Source: Trichopria drosophilae | Taxonomy: Eukaryota; Arthropoda; Insecta; Hymenoptera; Diapriidae | Direction of reading: 5' to 3' | DNA: 64,000 bases | Assembly: GCA_030407085.1 (NCBI GenBank) | Contig: CM059585.1 | Span: 62,001 to 126,000, forward strand | Part shown: positions 21,901 to 34,330 of the stretch, piece after piece | Layout of the letters: the number at the start of each line of letters is the position of its first letter | Numbering within the stretch: the stretch's first letter is position 1 | Made by a program: the position numbers and the translations under genes | Notes under the pieces: generated by a model | The model's database searches: none | What the model was told of the DNA's origin: nothing | The model's input: the letters and a program-made list of their open reading frames with translations, nothing else

Positions 21901-24900
21901 CAAGCAGTGAGACTTGATGAGTATATTAGTGGTGAACTACCGATAAATATCGGAGTTCCACAAGGCACAGTCCTCAGGCCGTTACTTTTTATCATTTACA
22001 TGAACGATATTTTCGAACTACTACCAGATGGTAATTTATTATCTTTTGCGGATGATATAGCAATATTATGTACAGGAACTACATGGAAGGAAGCATTAAC
22101 AAACACTCAACAACGTCGTTAAATCTGAATAAGACCGTTTATATGACATATGGGAACTACAAGGACAGTGTCCCTGAACACACGTTGATCAAATTAAATG
22201 AACAGACCATCAATAGAGTGGAATCAACCAGATATCTTGGAATCAACTTTGATTTTAGGATGAGATGGGATAACCATGTCAATTATATAATAAATAAATC
22301 TAGATACTTGATTTTTATTTTTGCCAAACTGAGAAAAATCTTATCATCTGATAATATGCTAATAATTTATTACGCTTTGTTTGGTTCCTTTGCTACATAT
22401 GGCATAATAGCATGGGGTGGTGCTTACCCTAATGTAATGAACACCTTGGAACTCTTGCAACGTAGATTATTAAAAATCATATTTAACAGGAAATACGATT
22501 TATCCGGAGTTCAGGAAATCAAACTACCACTCAGGATTACTAGTTCATTTAAATTAGAAGCATTAATTTACATTTATGATCATCTCAAATCCAAATATAT
22601 ACAAATTGAAACTAAGACAAGAAATAAAAGGATAACAGGAAGTAGGATTTTTAAACGAATTGGTGAAAAAAATTACTCACACGTAGCTGTCACAACTTTC
22701 AATGAACTACCTAGCGAATTAAAAATATTAAGCGGAAGCAGGAAATACATCAAGAGCAAACTACAGAAGTGGCTCAAATCACCGAACAACGGCGCATGGA
22801 CTGCATTTAATTAGTTTTGGTTTTTCTTATCATATATTGTATCATAGAGTCAATTCATTTATCTAATATGTAAACTGTTTAAGTATAGTACTTAAATTTT
22901 GTATTTTTATATTATTATTTTTTATACACCAGGCCTACGTACAGATTAGTTAATCTCCTGTAGGACATAAGATGCGAAGCCTACTTATGTAATATATTGT
23001 ATACAATATACTGGTAACAAATACAAAATACAAATTGTAAACAATTACGAAGGATTAAAAAAATATTTAAATACCTTTTCCTGTTCTAATTTTTGTTGCT
23101 TTTCTTCGGTCATAATTTTTTTCTTTTTCTTCGACCTGTTGGTATTTCCATCTTCATCGACGGATATACCTTCGATAAGAGTCAACCTCGTATTGTTTCT
23201 TTCGATGTCTTCTTCGGTTTCTTCCCATTTTCGTTTGAGCTCTTGGTTTTCCTCTTTTACTTCTATTATCTTTTCATTTTGTTTTATTACCTACAAACGT
23301 ATTCAGTTACTTATTTACACAAATATAATAGTATATTGTGTACCTAGGGCAGAAAAGCATGTATTACGGCGCGGGCGATACTGCAGCTTGAGTCGTAGGT
23401 AAAGACGAGGCACGCCGTAGCCAAGGGATTAAGCATCGCCCGAGCGGGTAATGCATTTCCGCCCATGGTACACACGATACTTTTTGTCACACCTGTCTAC
23501 AAAAATGCCACCTTAGCGCCCGGCGGTAACGAGCAGCGGGCGGTAATCAGAACAGCGGGCTGTAAAAATTGAAAAACGCCCGTGCCCATGCGCAGTTGCG
23601 TTGTCGCTGGAATGGCTCACTTTCTGTTCGCTTAATCTACACGGAAAAGTGGCAGTTTTGTGCAGATGTGACAAAAAATAAATTATGTTTAAAATATAAA
23701 ATCTTACCTTAAAATATAAACTGTTTGTATAAAATGGCCATTAGAGTTCACTTTATTTTGCTTGAAAAAACAATATGGGACCAACCTCTTGGAGGTCCTC
23801 CTCAGGGGCGTCTATTAAAAATAGTACATTATGTAACAAGGGCGCGAAATGTATCATTCACGGCGAGGGATTATCATCCGCTATTTTCATACTATTTTCT
23901 CGTCTAAAGTCCGCCGAATTCGAATTTACATTGAATTTTGTTATAATAAACAATATATAGGGGAAAACGGGGTAATACCTAAGCAAAATTGATTTTTGAG
24001 GAAGAAAATGTGATTTAATGAATTTGTACGTTATGCTTTTTTAAAGTGTATTGCATTGGTAAACATTTATTGATATTATTAATACCTTGTTATAGATCTA
24101 TTATATGATTATACCTCCATTAGTAAAAAATTGCAATTCTTCAGATTCTGTCAAATTATGGGTAATTCCGACCCCAAAAGGTGTAATTCCGACCGCGATT
24201 ATTTTCAGCACAATTTCGTAGTGATTTATAGGTTTAATTTACATTTATTAATAATAAGTAAAGAAGATAACATTTTGCTATCACAATAGCTTGTTTATGT
24301 ACAACACTACGTGCATAGATCACATACCTACTCTACATTGTTGGTCAAAAATGAAAACGCAAATAGTCACTTCTAATGCCGCACGAGAAAACAAGCGAAA
24401 CAAATTCAAATGTTGTGGTCGAAATGTAGAAAGAAAAAATGCGGTTTTTCGCATGTATTTTTGCCCCATTTCCAACTAAAATCAACACATTTGTGATACA
24501 TTATATATAATGTATACATAACATTGCATAATATGGTTGTGATAAAAATGAACGAAAATAAACACGAAAAAGGACGGTCGCAATTACCCCGAACATTAGA
24601 GGTCAGAATTACCCTGTACGTTCTTTATTTAAAAAAATACACGCACTTAAAAACACACTCTCATCTCACTAAAAACCAAATTGATTTCATTAAATATAAG
24701 GTTGAGGCTTTCTAAATTACTTACGTTTGATTCGTTTGCACAATAATTTCAAACTGTATTTACTTATTTATAATACTACAATTTCTAAATTAGCGCAGTA
24801 AGAAACAATATCATCACTGCCACATGGTTCAATGCAAAGTAAATAAAAAACTACCGCAATCAAAATAGTTGTAAGCGAGATATTACGGGGGGTCGGAATT

Positions 24901-27900
24901 ATCCGACCTGTCGTAATTACCCCGTTCTCCCCTATACATACATGTGTATGGGCATATCCCTAGAACTTTTAACTTTCGTGAGGGTGAGGGGTTCAAGACC
25001 CACGATATATTTCATATATATATAGCATAAAATATAAGAAAGTATGTTTAATTAAAGGAACACCATTCTTTAAAGTCGGTTTTATATCATTTAAACATAC
25101 AAAAAGTTTCAAATCCGTCAAATATTGCTGTTATAGTAGTGCAGATATTAAATTTGTTTTCAATTAAACTGCTATAACTTTTCTAAGTCATTGAATAATG
25201 ACTTAAAATTTGTTTTCCTATTATAGTGCCCAAAGTTCGATTTTGCGCACGTATTTGCGGGTGTAAAGTGCCACTTTCCCACACTTTACTGATTTTATAA
25301 TTTAGCGTGCGGTAAAGAAGTTTTGCATGCAGTAAAGTAACTCTATAGGCATACAGATATACCGAGCAAACCTATCATATCAGTACGGAAAACAATAATC
25401 GTAGGTTAATTCTACCTAAAATAGTAATGTAATTGAAAATGTAAATGCCAACGCGAATGATAATTTCAATTCATTAAAGTTTGTTCAAATTATTAATTGC
25501 ATTGTAACAATTAATATTAATAACAATTAACAGTAATAACGATAATAAATAATGTATTATATACATATTTCTAAATTTAGTCCATTTATTACAAAAGCAT
25601 TTTCAAATAGTGTTTTGGGTCAGGGGGGCTTTGCCCCCCCTCCCGAACCCCCTTCTCCATCGCCTTACACCACCACTTTAAATGTTGTATATAGGTATCG
25701 AACTTTGCGCACACTTTGAATTTTGAAATTTAAAGCGCCACTCGTCTTAAAAAATGACCTTTCGATCTGGTACACTTTACTACGTGGTGAAAATGTTTCG
25801 CTAACCATTGCTCCTGGTAATTTACTTCTCAAACATTACGTAAGCAATTTTTTCCATGCTGATATTTATATTTAAGGTTTTAAACAGTGATGTTAACTTT
25901 TAAGTTGTTAATAGTGATTTTAATTCTTTGGTTTATAATAGGGATATATTCATATTAAATCGCCTTCACGCAATTTAATCTCACTCTATTGACAATATAC
26001 AAATATTGTACATTAAAGGTATGTGTGGAAATAACAGTAAATATAAATATAAATATCAATATAAATATAAACTGGAAATAGAACCAGTAAACATTATCAT
26101 TCTTAATGATTCATAGTTCACTGAAATTCATCTTCTGTTTATTATACACTCCTGTGATGTCAATTCTGCGCACGAGTGTCGCGATCTGATATAAAGGTTT
26201 TGTTGAATTATAAATTTATTAGATTTTTAATAAAAGCCTTTTTATTAAAAATTAATTTTGACCTTCATTGAAAATTATACAGTAGAATCCTGGTATAATT
26301 GCGTTTCGACAAATTAAGGTCCTAGCATATCTCGGTTCCGCTTCGTTATATTTCCCTGTAGCCGCTCTTTTTTTTCCCCACCTTGCGGACAGGGGCCTCA
26401 GGAAGGGGCCTGCTGTGACGTCACAAACATAACACGACTGTGGGGAGTGGGTGAAGCGACGATCCCCTTCTTTTGGTAAATATAACGAGACGAGAGAGGA
26501 AGGCAAGTATGTAAATGAACCTACAGTTAGAGTTTTGGATAATTGGCTGAAAATTTTTTTATGGATTCTAAGATAAAAATAGAATTACATGTGCCTGAGC
26601 GTTTAATATAATATATCAAATAATAATTCCGATTTTAAAGAAACAACAAATTATAATATATTATTTTATCCGTTTTTATATTTCGAATTAATATTTTTGT
26701 AAAGTAAAACAAAAATTGATTCGTTTATTTGTGGTGTATGATATTTATAATGACGCTGAAGCTAACAGCAGCGGATTCAAGAAAACTGTGGAATTGGATA
26801 ATTTCTTATTAAAAATTAATTGCATTTAAACATTTTTAGGCAAATTTTATACAAATAATCTATTTTTGGCAATTTTAATGGCTGACCATAAACCATAGTT
26901 TTTTCGAATCCGCTGCTGCGAATCAGTTTCAGCGTCGTATACTTATGCATTTGCTAAATTGGAAAAGAGAATTCTTTTAATTTTATAACTAGTGTAAGTG
27001 AATCCACATTTTGATCATCAGAGAAACCGCCTGGCACAATCAAATCTGCTAAGTTTGTTGTAACATTCTCCACGTTTGGCATTCCAAATTATTTGTAGAA
27101 TCTATTAAAGATGAATCACATTCATTTTTAACAGCAGAAGAAATATTGTTAGTGGTTTCGATAACAGACCTGAATGGTGCTAATATTGATACCGTTGAAA
27201 TGAGAAACTGACAGAGACAGTGAAGCAGAGACGCGAGATGTCGTTACTGTTATTGTTTTGAAAACAAACAAATCTGCTATTAACGAGATTTACGAGACTA
27301 TAATTCAGTAGTGTTAGAGTAAAAAGTGTAAAAAATTTCTTTGACCAAACAAAATTTTTTAAAATCCATATGTAATTCTTTAGAAAATTTGTTTTTATGT
27401 TCACCCTAATTTTTTTTTAATTTTTACATTGATTTAGAAAAATATAGAAGCATTTTTATGAAAAAACACATTTTTCTCACGCTTAAATGTAAAAATTATT
27501 TCCAGAGTAACATTTAATGTGGAATTTAGTGGTGCTTGAATAAAATGTCAAAAAAAATTTGTTTACCCTTAAAAAAATTAGTTTGTTCCATACAAATTTT
27601 TTGTTTTATTGGAATTTTTAAAAATCCATACATAATTATTTAGAAAATATGCTTTTATGTCCACCCCAATGTTTTTGAATTTTTAAATTAATTTAGAAAA
27701 ATATAGTAGCATTATTTAAAAAAGGACATTTTTTGTTGAGCTACAATTTATACATCAAACAAATTTCGCATACTTTTTATTCTATCACCACTGAATTCCT
27801 TGTAAAAAATGACTAAAGAAATAATGTTTTCATTTGTAAGAGGTATTTCATAGAGTTGATTTTGAAGGTGGTTCCTCCTCTTAACCCATTAACGCCTGAA

Positions 27901-30726
27901 ATGTCATTTTTTATACTTCATTTTCAATCAAGTATTTCGTATCGAAATCGAAGTTAAAAACAATTGAAAGGTACGTATCCTATTGTTTTCGAGGTCGCTC
28001 TTCAAGATTCCAAGGTCAAAATTGAGTTTCAGCCATCAGAAATTCCAATATGGCGCCGAATTTTTAAAATAATTCAAAAAAATTGGGAATTATTTATTTC
28101 TATCAATTTTTTTCGAGCTATTAGAATATCGGAATTCAATTGGAACCGTGCATAATGGTGCATAAAACGGTTGAATTTTAAGAAAAAATTTTACTTTTAT
28201 ACCCCACATCATTGTAACGACCTCAAAATGGCGTCAACAATGAAAATTTCTTTGAAAAATTTCTGGTAGTTCTAACTCGAAAACTATGTGCTGTTATAAA
28301 AAAATGCTAAGAATGAAAAATTCTTAGAATTAATAGAGAAATATAGTGGAATTTTTTCAGATTTTTGTGATGACATTTTGAGAAATTTGCTGATGTTATA
28401 AATTGGATTTCCCAATGCTGAAACTATCGGTCTCATTGGGTATCGGAGTTTATGAATCTTTGATAGCACGCACAAACTTGAAATGACCCCATTATTACAT
28501 ATTAAAAACTCAGAAGTACTTTTCTTTATGTATTCTTTCTGTACCCGGAAGTCGGAAGAAAAAAGTTGCAAAATTCAACATTTTGAAAACTTGACAGCTA
28601 AAAAATAATACAGTCTAAAGTAAAAGTGAAACACCAATTGAAAGTTTTATCCATGTACTTTAAAAGATATCTTTTCAGTTTTTTTTAATACATAGTGGCC
28701 GCTTTTTTCTCGGAAAAAAATTCCCTGACTTTTCCCAGATTTTTCCCTGACCAATATTTTAATGATATCTATTAAAAATAAACAATACGGATAAAAATGT
28801 TTTAAAAACAGCTACACATTTTCAATAAATTCTTTATTTTTTCAATCAACAACGAGTAGTATATTCTAAAACATATTATCTATAAAAATCCAGAAAAAAA
28901 ACTCATGTTCCTGCAGATTTTTTCGTGTTTAATTCAAAATAATAGTAGAAAATTTGTTGGGGGTTCTTTGTCAAAATTTGTTATAAAATGTCAAGTTCTG
29001 CGATAATATGTTAGACAATAATTATAAATGTTGATAAATTTTAGAATTTAGGCGATTTTGGACAGTATATTCAAAGTATTGTCAAAATTCTTACGAATGT
29101 TGACAATAACAAAAAATTGCCATAAATTTTATATTTTTCAAATACTATTGGACAAATATCAACTACTTAAAATAGAAATGGTAAAATAATCATTTAAACA
29201 AATTAATATTCTCAAAATTTGGGAGTTTTGTGCTGTTTTCAACATTTTAAAAATTTTTCTACGATTTTTAGCCTTTTTATGCAATTTCAAAGATTTTTGA
29301 AGATTTAAAAAAATGTATGAAAGTTTTCTATCATTTTCAAAAGGTTTTATTTATACAAATATTTGTTTAAATAGAGAATTAGTATGTCAAATATTTTTGA
29401 AATATTCTGTAAAGTATCTTTATAGAAAGATAAATATCTTAAAATATAAAATTGTTTGCATTTATTTTTGATAAACTATTAAATTTTATTCAAATCTGTT
29501 AGAATATATTCAATACCGAAATGTGTTATTGTTAAACGTGTTTATTTTTGTTGCAATGTACCTGAACGTTTAAAACTAAGCAGTACCACAAATATATTTA
29601 ATTGAACATTATTTTTTTTCTCAAAATTGTTGGCTTTTGGTGAAATCTGTCGAAAATGTTCAAAACTGAAATATGTTATTGATAAAAAAACGTCAATATT
29701 TGTTTAAATTTGTGAGAAAGCATTTAAAATCATTTAAAAGAATTTTTTGTTAAATAATGTTTTTCACTTTTTAAAGATTTGTCTACAATTTACTTTTTCC
29801 CTGACCAATTTTGAAATTTCCTGACTTTTCCCTGATTCCCTGACCAATTTTGAAATTCCCTGACATTTCCCTGATTTCCCGGTTTTCCCTGACGGTGGCC
29901 ACCATGTAATATCATCAAAGGGTTTCGAAATGCAACACATTATTTGACAAGTTTGAAAATTCAGAGTGTGCACAAACTTTTGGCCGATACTGCAAATTCA
30001 TGTATACAGAGCCTTAAACCTTTTAATAATTATTCAAGTGTCAAACTATTTGTACAAAGTTTTTATCCTGTTGTTAAATTTATTAATATTTGGAATTATT
30101 ATAATTTTGGAGTAATCTGGTTTTTCTTTGTTCTTATTGTCTGTTTCGCCGGTTATATTACATTTGCTAATTATTTTCATTGTGTTCTTTATCGTATGAT
30201 TTATGAGACTTGCAATATAGTTATTTTTAATTAAGAGTTTAATATACATCAAATTATTATGATGGAATTTTTTAGTGCTCATATATTTATTATATTATAA
30301 ATAGTGTATGAGTGAATTTATACATATTCTATTTATCTCTTAGAAATGACGCAAAAAATTTCCTCGACAAATTTAGAACTTCACTGGTAATGTACAAAAA
30401 AGTGCCGTAGCTGGTGATGTATCGTATATAAAACTTGCAGTTTTCAATGAATTTACATGAAATTTGGTATACTATAGGTTTCTAAGTCGCTGAATAATGT
30501 GATGTCATATTTTCAGAAATCAATATTTTTTTCCAGCGAAATAAAGTGAACTATAATGGCCATTTTATACAAGTAAGTTTATATTTTTAGGTAAGAATTC
30601 AGTTCATAATATTAAAACAAAATGATTAATAAAACTTACCGATTTCTCTGGATTACATTTTTTGAATTTTTTTACATTATATTTATTGTTTACTGACAAT
30701 AATTTAAACAAGTCGTGCCGATCCAT
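18959..30726 (-). CDS. DDX52: DEAD-box ATP-dependent RNA helicase DDX52 (yeast Rok1 orthologue)
   Basis: Twelve exons on the minus strand join in phase to 593 residues, close to the usual ~600: 30726-30640, 23290-23075, 20960-20775, 20704-20449, 20390-20318, 20250-20047, 19990-19900, 19843-19721, 19664-19514, 19462-19387, 19332-19177 and 19121-18959. It starts [10 protein letters not shown]. Core motifs in order are the Q motif [14 protein letters not shown], motif I APTGSGKT, Ia PTRELA, Ib [44 protein letters not shown] and [13 protein letters not shown]. The tail is lysine-rich (KKKKK). DDX52/Rok1 acts in the nucleolus in 18S rRNA processing by remodelling pre-rRNA/snoRNA pairing in the small-subunit processome. 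Identity rests on the N terminus, the overall domain plan and the SATNTPAV and KFNKHRPR regions. Intron 1 (7.3 kb) and intron 2 (2.1 kb) are swollen by transposons. An additional small exon in intron 1 cannot be excluded. Confidence 0.93.
21050..23040 (+). mobile_element. 5'-truncated non-LTR retrotransposon (jockey-like RT) in DDX52 intron 2
   Basis: The RT lies in two overlapping frames, 21727-22122 and 22068-22814. It shows [24 protein letters not shown], and the catalytic box as FADD ([11 protein letters not shown]), followed by thumb-region text such as [14 protein letters not shown]. Upstream (21060-21726) the ORF continues with stops and a frameshift near 21535 (KVVSP-like context before NYRPIALIS). 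It is antisense to DDX52. A 1-nt shift near 22090 separates the frames, so it is dead. Confidence 0.88.
23478..23680. mobile_element. GC-richer MITE-like inverted repeat in DDX52 intron 1
   Basis: TTTTTGTCACACCTG at the left is matched by CAGATGTGACAAAAA at the right. The next bases also pair (AAAATGCCAC / GTGGCAGTTTT). The interior has runs of GCCC/GCGGGC unlike the surrounding AT-rich DNA. No ORF. Confidence 0.65.
23957..24935. mobile_element. ~1-kb TIR element with GGGGTAAT ends
   Basis: Left end TATAGGGGAAAACGGGGTAAT and right end ATTACCCCGTTCTCCCCTATA are complementary with one mismatch. The interior repeats the words GGTAATTCCGACC and complement near 24165, 24190, 24580 and 24890. No transposase is visible, so it is non-autonomous. 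The TA-rich flanks are compatible with a TA duplication. Confidence 0.8.
25060..26230. other. Unassigned AT-rich repeats in DDX52 intron 1
   Basis: It contains a GC-rich hairpin at about 25622-25660 (GGGGGGCTTTGCCCCCC, followed by CCCGAACCCCC), and TTCGA..TGCGCAC words near 25228 and 25700 that look like two diverged copies of one repeat. No coding signal. Confidence 0.35.
26279..26520. mobile_element. pogo/Tigger-like element fragment
   Basis: CAGTAGAATCCTGGTATAAT at 26281 resembles the TIR of pogo/Tigger elements (a CAGTAGAATCC..GGTTATAA type). The adjacent GC-rich block (GGGGCCT and TGTGACGTCACA) recalls the interior of Tigger MITEs. The right end was not resolved. Confidence 0.45.
26737..26945. 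mobile_element. ~210-bp inverted-repeat MITE
   Basis: GACGCTGAAGCTAACAGCAG..GGATTC at the left is matched by GAATCCGCTGCTGCG..TTTCAGCGTC at the right, then GAAAACTGTGG / CCATAGTTTTTTC inward. The loop is AT-rich and non-coding. Confidence 0.75.
27350..27715. repeat. Diverged direct duplication of ~110 bp
   Basis: The segments at about 27350-27465 and 27600-27715 share order and wording (TTTTTAAAATCCATA, TAATT.TTTAGAAAAT, TTTTTATGTTCACCC / TTTTATGTCCACCCC, TTAGAAAAATATAG). They are direct copies 250 bp apart with no coding potential. Confidence 0.65.
28690..29907. mobile_element. Repeat family C, copy 2
   Basis: It starts ACATAGTGGCCGC and ends GGTGGCCACCATGT and is nearly collinear with copy 1 (16728-18306), but lacks that copy's palindromic insertion and has small deletions. 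The CCCTGAC-rich termini are retained. It sits in DDX52 intron 1. Confidence 0.88.
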
Positions 30727-31187
30727 TGCAATATATTTATGACATCGATCACTGTTTATTTTCACGCACGTGATTTTCTAACCTTAATTTGAAATACCGG
30801 TCGCCATGTTGTTGCAACAATTTAGAGAGAGAGAAGACTTTTCTCTCACTTCTTTACACACAGTTCCCCTATTACATTGCCACAAAATGGCGGACGGAAA
30901 AAGTTTTTATCAGTGCCATCTATAGTCAACACGTCAAATAATTGGCGAAGCCGACTTTGATAATATGAAATATGTTATATAAATGTAAAATATTGTTAAA
31001 TTAATCAATTATTAATCTTCTTGATTTATCAGTAAACAGTGTAAGAACTTTACGAACACAAAACCATCTTATAAAGTTCACAGACAAATCTAACCTAGAA
31101 AACTGTATGTATTTTTATTCTGCTATTAACATCGAAATATAAAAAAAAAAACGTTTTCTTTTTTCAGTTTTATACTTTGATATTGTC
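30727..31187. promoter_or_regulatory. Divergent promoter region of DDX52 and COX15
   Basis: Only 461 bp separate the two start codons, which are transcribed away from each other, so a shared promoter region is likely. Both products serve housekeeping roles. No TATA box is convincing on either side. AGAGAGAGA-type purine sequence lies at about 30825. Confidence 0.6.
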
Positions 31188-32772
31188 ATGTTTGCTCTAT
31201 TTAAATATTCTGCACGAGGGATTTGCTTAGAAAGAACTATATCGTCATCGCTGCGTTATGGAGTATTTAGTAAACACATAGCGACAACAAAGTCAACCAC
31301 GAGTCTTGTAAATATATTGAAATGGAGAACACCTTGTCTTTTAAAACAGGTAAACTATTTTATACACAAAAGCATCAGACGATTTCAACTTTACATCAAT
31401 GTTTCAGAGTGAAAATTGCATTGCCAGAAACAGTATAAACGGAAGGCAATTTACGTCTAAAATTACTGAGAAATCAAAGAAATTAGTAGGTACATGGCTC
31501 ATGACATGTAGTGGATTGGTCTTTTTAGCAGTCGTTTTAGGTATACTTGGATACTTTGCATTTTATTACGAGGTTACAGAAATAATGAAAATAATTGTTG
31601 ATATAACGAATGGCAAATGAAAACTCTATTAGGTGGTGTTACAAGAATATCGAAATCTGGTTTATCTATGGTAACGTGGTCGTTTACGGGAGAAAAAATG
31701 CCTCTAACTGAAGATTCCTGGATCAAGGAATTTGAATTATATAAACAATATCCAGAGTTTAAAATGTAATAAATTTCTTACCTTTTTTAATCTTCAAATG
31801 TAACAGAAAGCGATAAATTTTGTAGAACCAATAAAGACATGACACTGGACGAATTCAAGTGGATTTGGAGAATGGAATATTTGCATCGAATGTGGGGCAG
31901 ACTCATCGGGGTGGCATTCTTTATTCCAGCCGGTTACTTCTGGATGAACAAATATTTAAGTCCTGCATTGAAAAAAAGAGTCCTTGTTCTGGGAAGTTTG
32001 ATAATTGGCCAGGGACTTATGGGATGGTACATGGTCAAATCGGGACTCCAAGATCGTTTCCACGAGCCTTCGGATGTACCCAGAGTTTCGCAATATCGAC
32101 TTGCCGCTCATCTTAGTTTAGCTTTTCTACTATATGCCGGATTTCTTTACAATGCCTTAGACCAACTCATTCCTGCTAAAAAAATTCAGATCGACTACTT
32201 CGGGAGACATAGTCCCCAACTGAAACTTGGTAAAAGCCTCGCTCGGTTTAAACATTTGGCTAACTTTTCCAAAGGATGGGTATTCTTAACCGCAGTTTCC
32301 GGAGCTTTCGTAGCAGGCATTGATGCCGGTTTAGTGTATAATACGTTTCCGAAAATGGCAAATAAGTGGATACCGGATGACATTTTAGCGTATACTCCAA
32401 AAATGATAAATTTTACAGAAAATCCTACTACTGTACAGTTTGACCATCGTTGCTTGGTATGTATAAATTTATAGCAACTGCAAGAAGAAAATAATCAAAT
32501 ATTTCTTTACTTTTCAGGGAATCACAAGTTTGGTATTAATAACGAGTTTAGGAATATTATCCCGTAAACTCAAGCTACCGGGGCGATCTTCCAAAGCAGT
32601 CAAAGCGGTGGTCGGTGCTGCTTATTTACAAGTATCACTCGGCATTATTACTCTTTTGTCGTTTGTTCCATCTTCGTTAGCTGCCTTGCATCAATCGGGA
32701 AGTCTGTTACTTTTAAGTACAACGATTTGGCTTTGCCACGAATTGAAACACATAAAAAGACTTGTCAAATAA
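31188..32772 (+). CDS. COX15: Heme A synthase COX15 (mitochondrial inner membrane)
   Basis: Five exons join in phase to about 437 residues: 31188-31349, 31408-31540, 31633-31765, 31826-32456 and 32518-32772. COX15 oxidises the C8 methyl of heme O to make heme A for cytochrome c oxidase. The basic N terminus (MFALFKYSARGICLERT) fits a mitochondrial presequence. Diagnostic blocks are VLGGVTRISKSGLSMVTW in the first loop, DMTLDEFKWIWRMEYLHRMW, and the histidines expected to bind heme in LHRMWGR, RLAAHLSLAF, FDHRCLG and ALHQSG, with CHELKH at the end. About eight hydrophobic segments are present. The frame is intact and all introns are short (58-92 bp). The acceptor before 31826 is chosen because it joins PEFK to ITNKDMTLDEF in phase. 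It is head-to-head with DDX52. Confidence 0.96.
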
Positions 32773-33214
32773 ATTTTTTAGTATTGTAGAAAATCATACA
32801 ACTTGTGTATTCCATTAAAATTCTATATCCCTTCATTCGAACAATGTACCGGAATGCCACATGATTTTCCCTTTGTTTTTACATTTTCAGTATATAAAGT
32901 GATGTAAATTTGAAATTCCCGCATTCCGGAATAGCGCACTCGCCGAGGAATTTCGAAAGTTACTTTTCAAAACTCTAAAATACTCGCGCGCTAATCACGA
33001 CAAAGGGAAGAAAAAAAGGGGAACGATAATCGCGTACAGTGTTGCCAGATGTGCTGGACTTGATGTCTGTCACGCCACTAGTGACGATTTCGGAACTATT
33101 AGACACGGAACAAAACGATAACACAGGTCTGCACGGATTTTTTTTTTAATATCAGAGTGATTTTCGACGTATTTTTGTGCGCTGAACACGAATCTGAAGT
33201 CGAAAAATGCCTTC
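32773..33214. other. COX15 3' UTR and spacer
   Basis: No AATAAA directly follows the stop codon. AATTAAA-like AT-rich text follows. No gene or repeat could be supported. Confidence 0.4.
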
Positions 33215-34330
33215 GCGTTATGATTTAGAGAAAAGTGGGGGTAAAGACACAAAAAACGCGTTTTTGGGTGTTTTTACCCCTAATTTTCTCTGAAACCTGA
33301 CGTGCTACAGACTTCAATTTGTGCTTAAATTAAAGCTTGGTTCTTCCCCTACAAAAATCATAAGATAGTTTGAAAAAAATTTCATAGTTTTGAAAAAAAA
33401 AATGGTTTTAACCTTGCTATTTCTAGTGATTATGATGAAAATTCAAATTATTTAATTACATTGAGCAGAGCACATACAAAGCACTACTTAACTGTTTTCG
33501 GGGTTGGTGTTTAAGAATCCAGTGTCGCCTTTATAAAATTCAAAATGGCGGATCCAAGATGGCGGACGTAAAATAAAAAATTTGAATTAACCTCAAGAAA
33601 ATCAGTACTCCGGCCGCAAAATAAAAAAATAAACTTAGGATCTAAAAATCACCACTTCAGGATTTTTTTTGTTGCCATTAGTGCTTCTCATGTCCAGGTC
33701 CGAGAGGTTGTGAAAATTGTAAAAATCAAAGAAACAATTTATTTACCCGTAGGGAATCAAAGACTAGATCATATTCCATATGATCTATTAAAAACTTTAG
33801 TTAGTCTATACTGAAATAAAATCTTGAATCTTATACTGCATGTAGATTGTTTTATAAAACAAAGTCTTGCCTTCCCTGGCCCTTACCATCCCAGTATATT
33901 TTGCGGCCGCCATTTTGGATTCGCTATTTTAAATTTTGTGAAACTAACATTGGATTCGTCATCAGCGACTCAAAACCACGAGCACTGATTTTCATGAGGT
34001 TAATTTAAATTTTTTATTTTTACGTCCGCCATTTTGAATTTTTTAAAAGCGACACAGGATTCTTAAACACCAACCCCGAAAACTGTCAAGTAGTGGTTTG
34101 TATGAACTCTGCTCAATGTAGTTAAATAATTTGCATTTTCATCATAATCACTAGGAATAGCAAGGTTAAAACAATTTTTTTTCAAAACTAAGTAGGGGAA
34201 GAATCAAGCTTTAATTTGAGCACAAATTCAGATCTATTGCACATCAGGCTTCTGAGAAAATTAGGGGTAAAAACACCCAGAAACACGTTTTTTGGTGTTT
34301 TTGCCTCCACTTTTCTCAAAATCATGACGT
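33215..34330. mobile_element. 1.1-kb foldback element carrying ATGGCGGATCC words
   Basis: Outer arms TTAGAGAAAAGTGGGGG and CCACTTTTCTCAAAATCATG pair. Inward arms also pair: GTTTTCGGGGTTGGTGTTTA at about 33497 with TAAACACCAACCCCGAAAAC at about 34065, and GAGCAGAGCAC with its complement. The interior has AAAATGGCGGATCC near 33543 and CCGCCATTTTG near 33908 and 34027. No ORF. Confidence 0.8.

Larger units (their letters stand above)
23697..30606. repeat. ~85-bp inverted repeats bracketing most of DDX52 intron 1
   Basis: The sequence at about 23697-23780 (TTGTATAAAATGGCCATTA, GTTCACTTTATTTTGC) is matched in inverse orientation at about 30520-30606 (TAATGGCCATTTTATACAA, then AAATAAAGTGAAC) at roughly 85 percent by eye. 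They could be the TIRs of one 6.9-kb element or two solo copies of one repeat. The interior holds the separate elements listed here and no gene I can identify. Confidence 0.55.
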
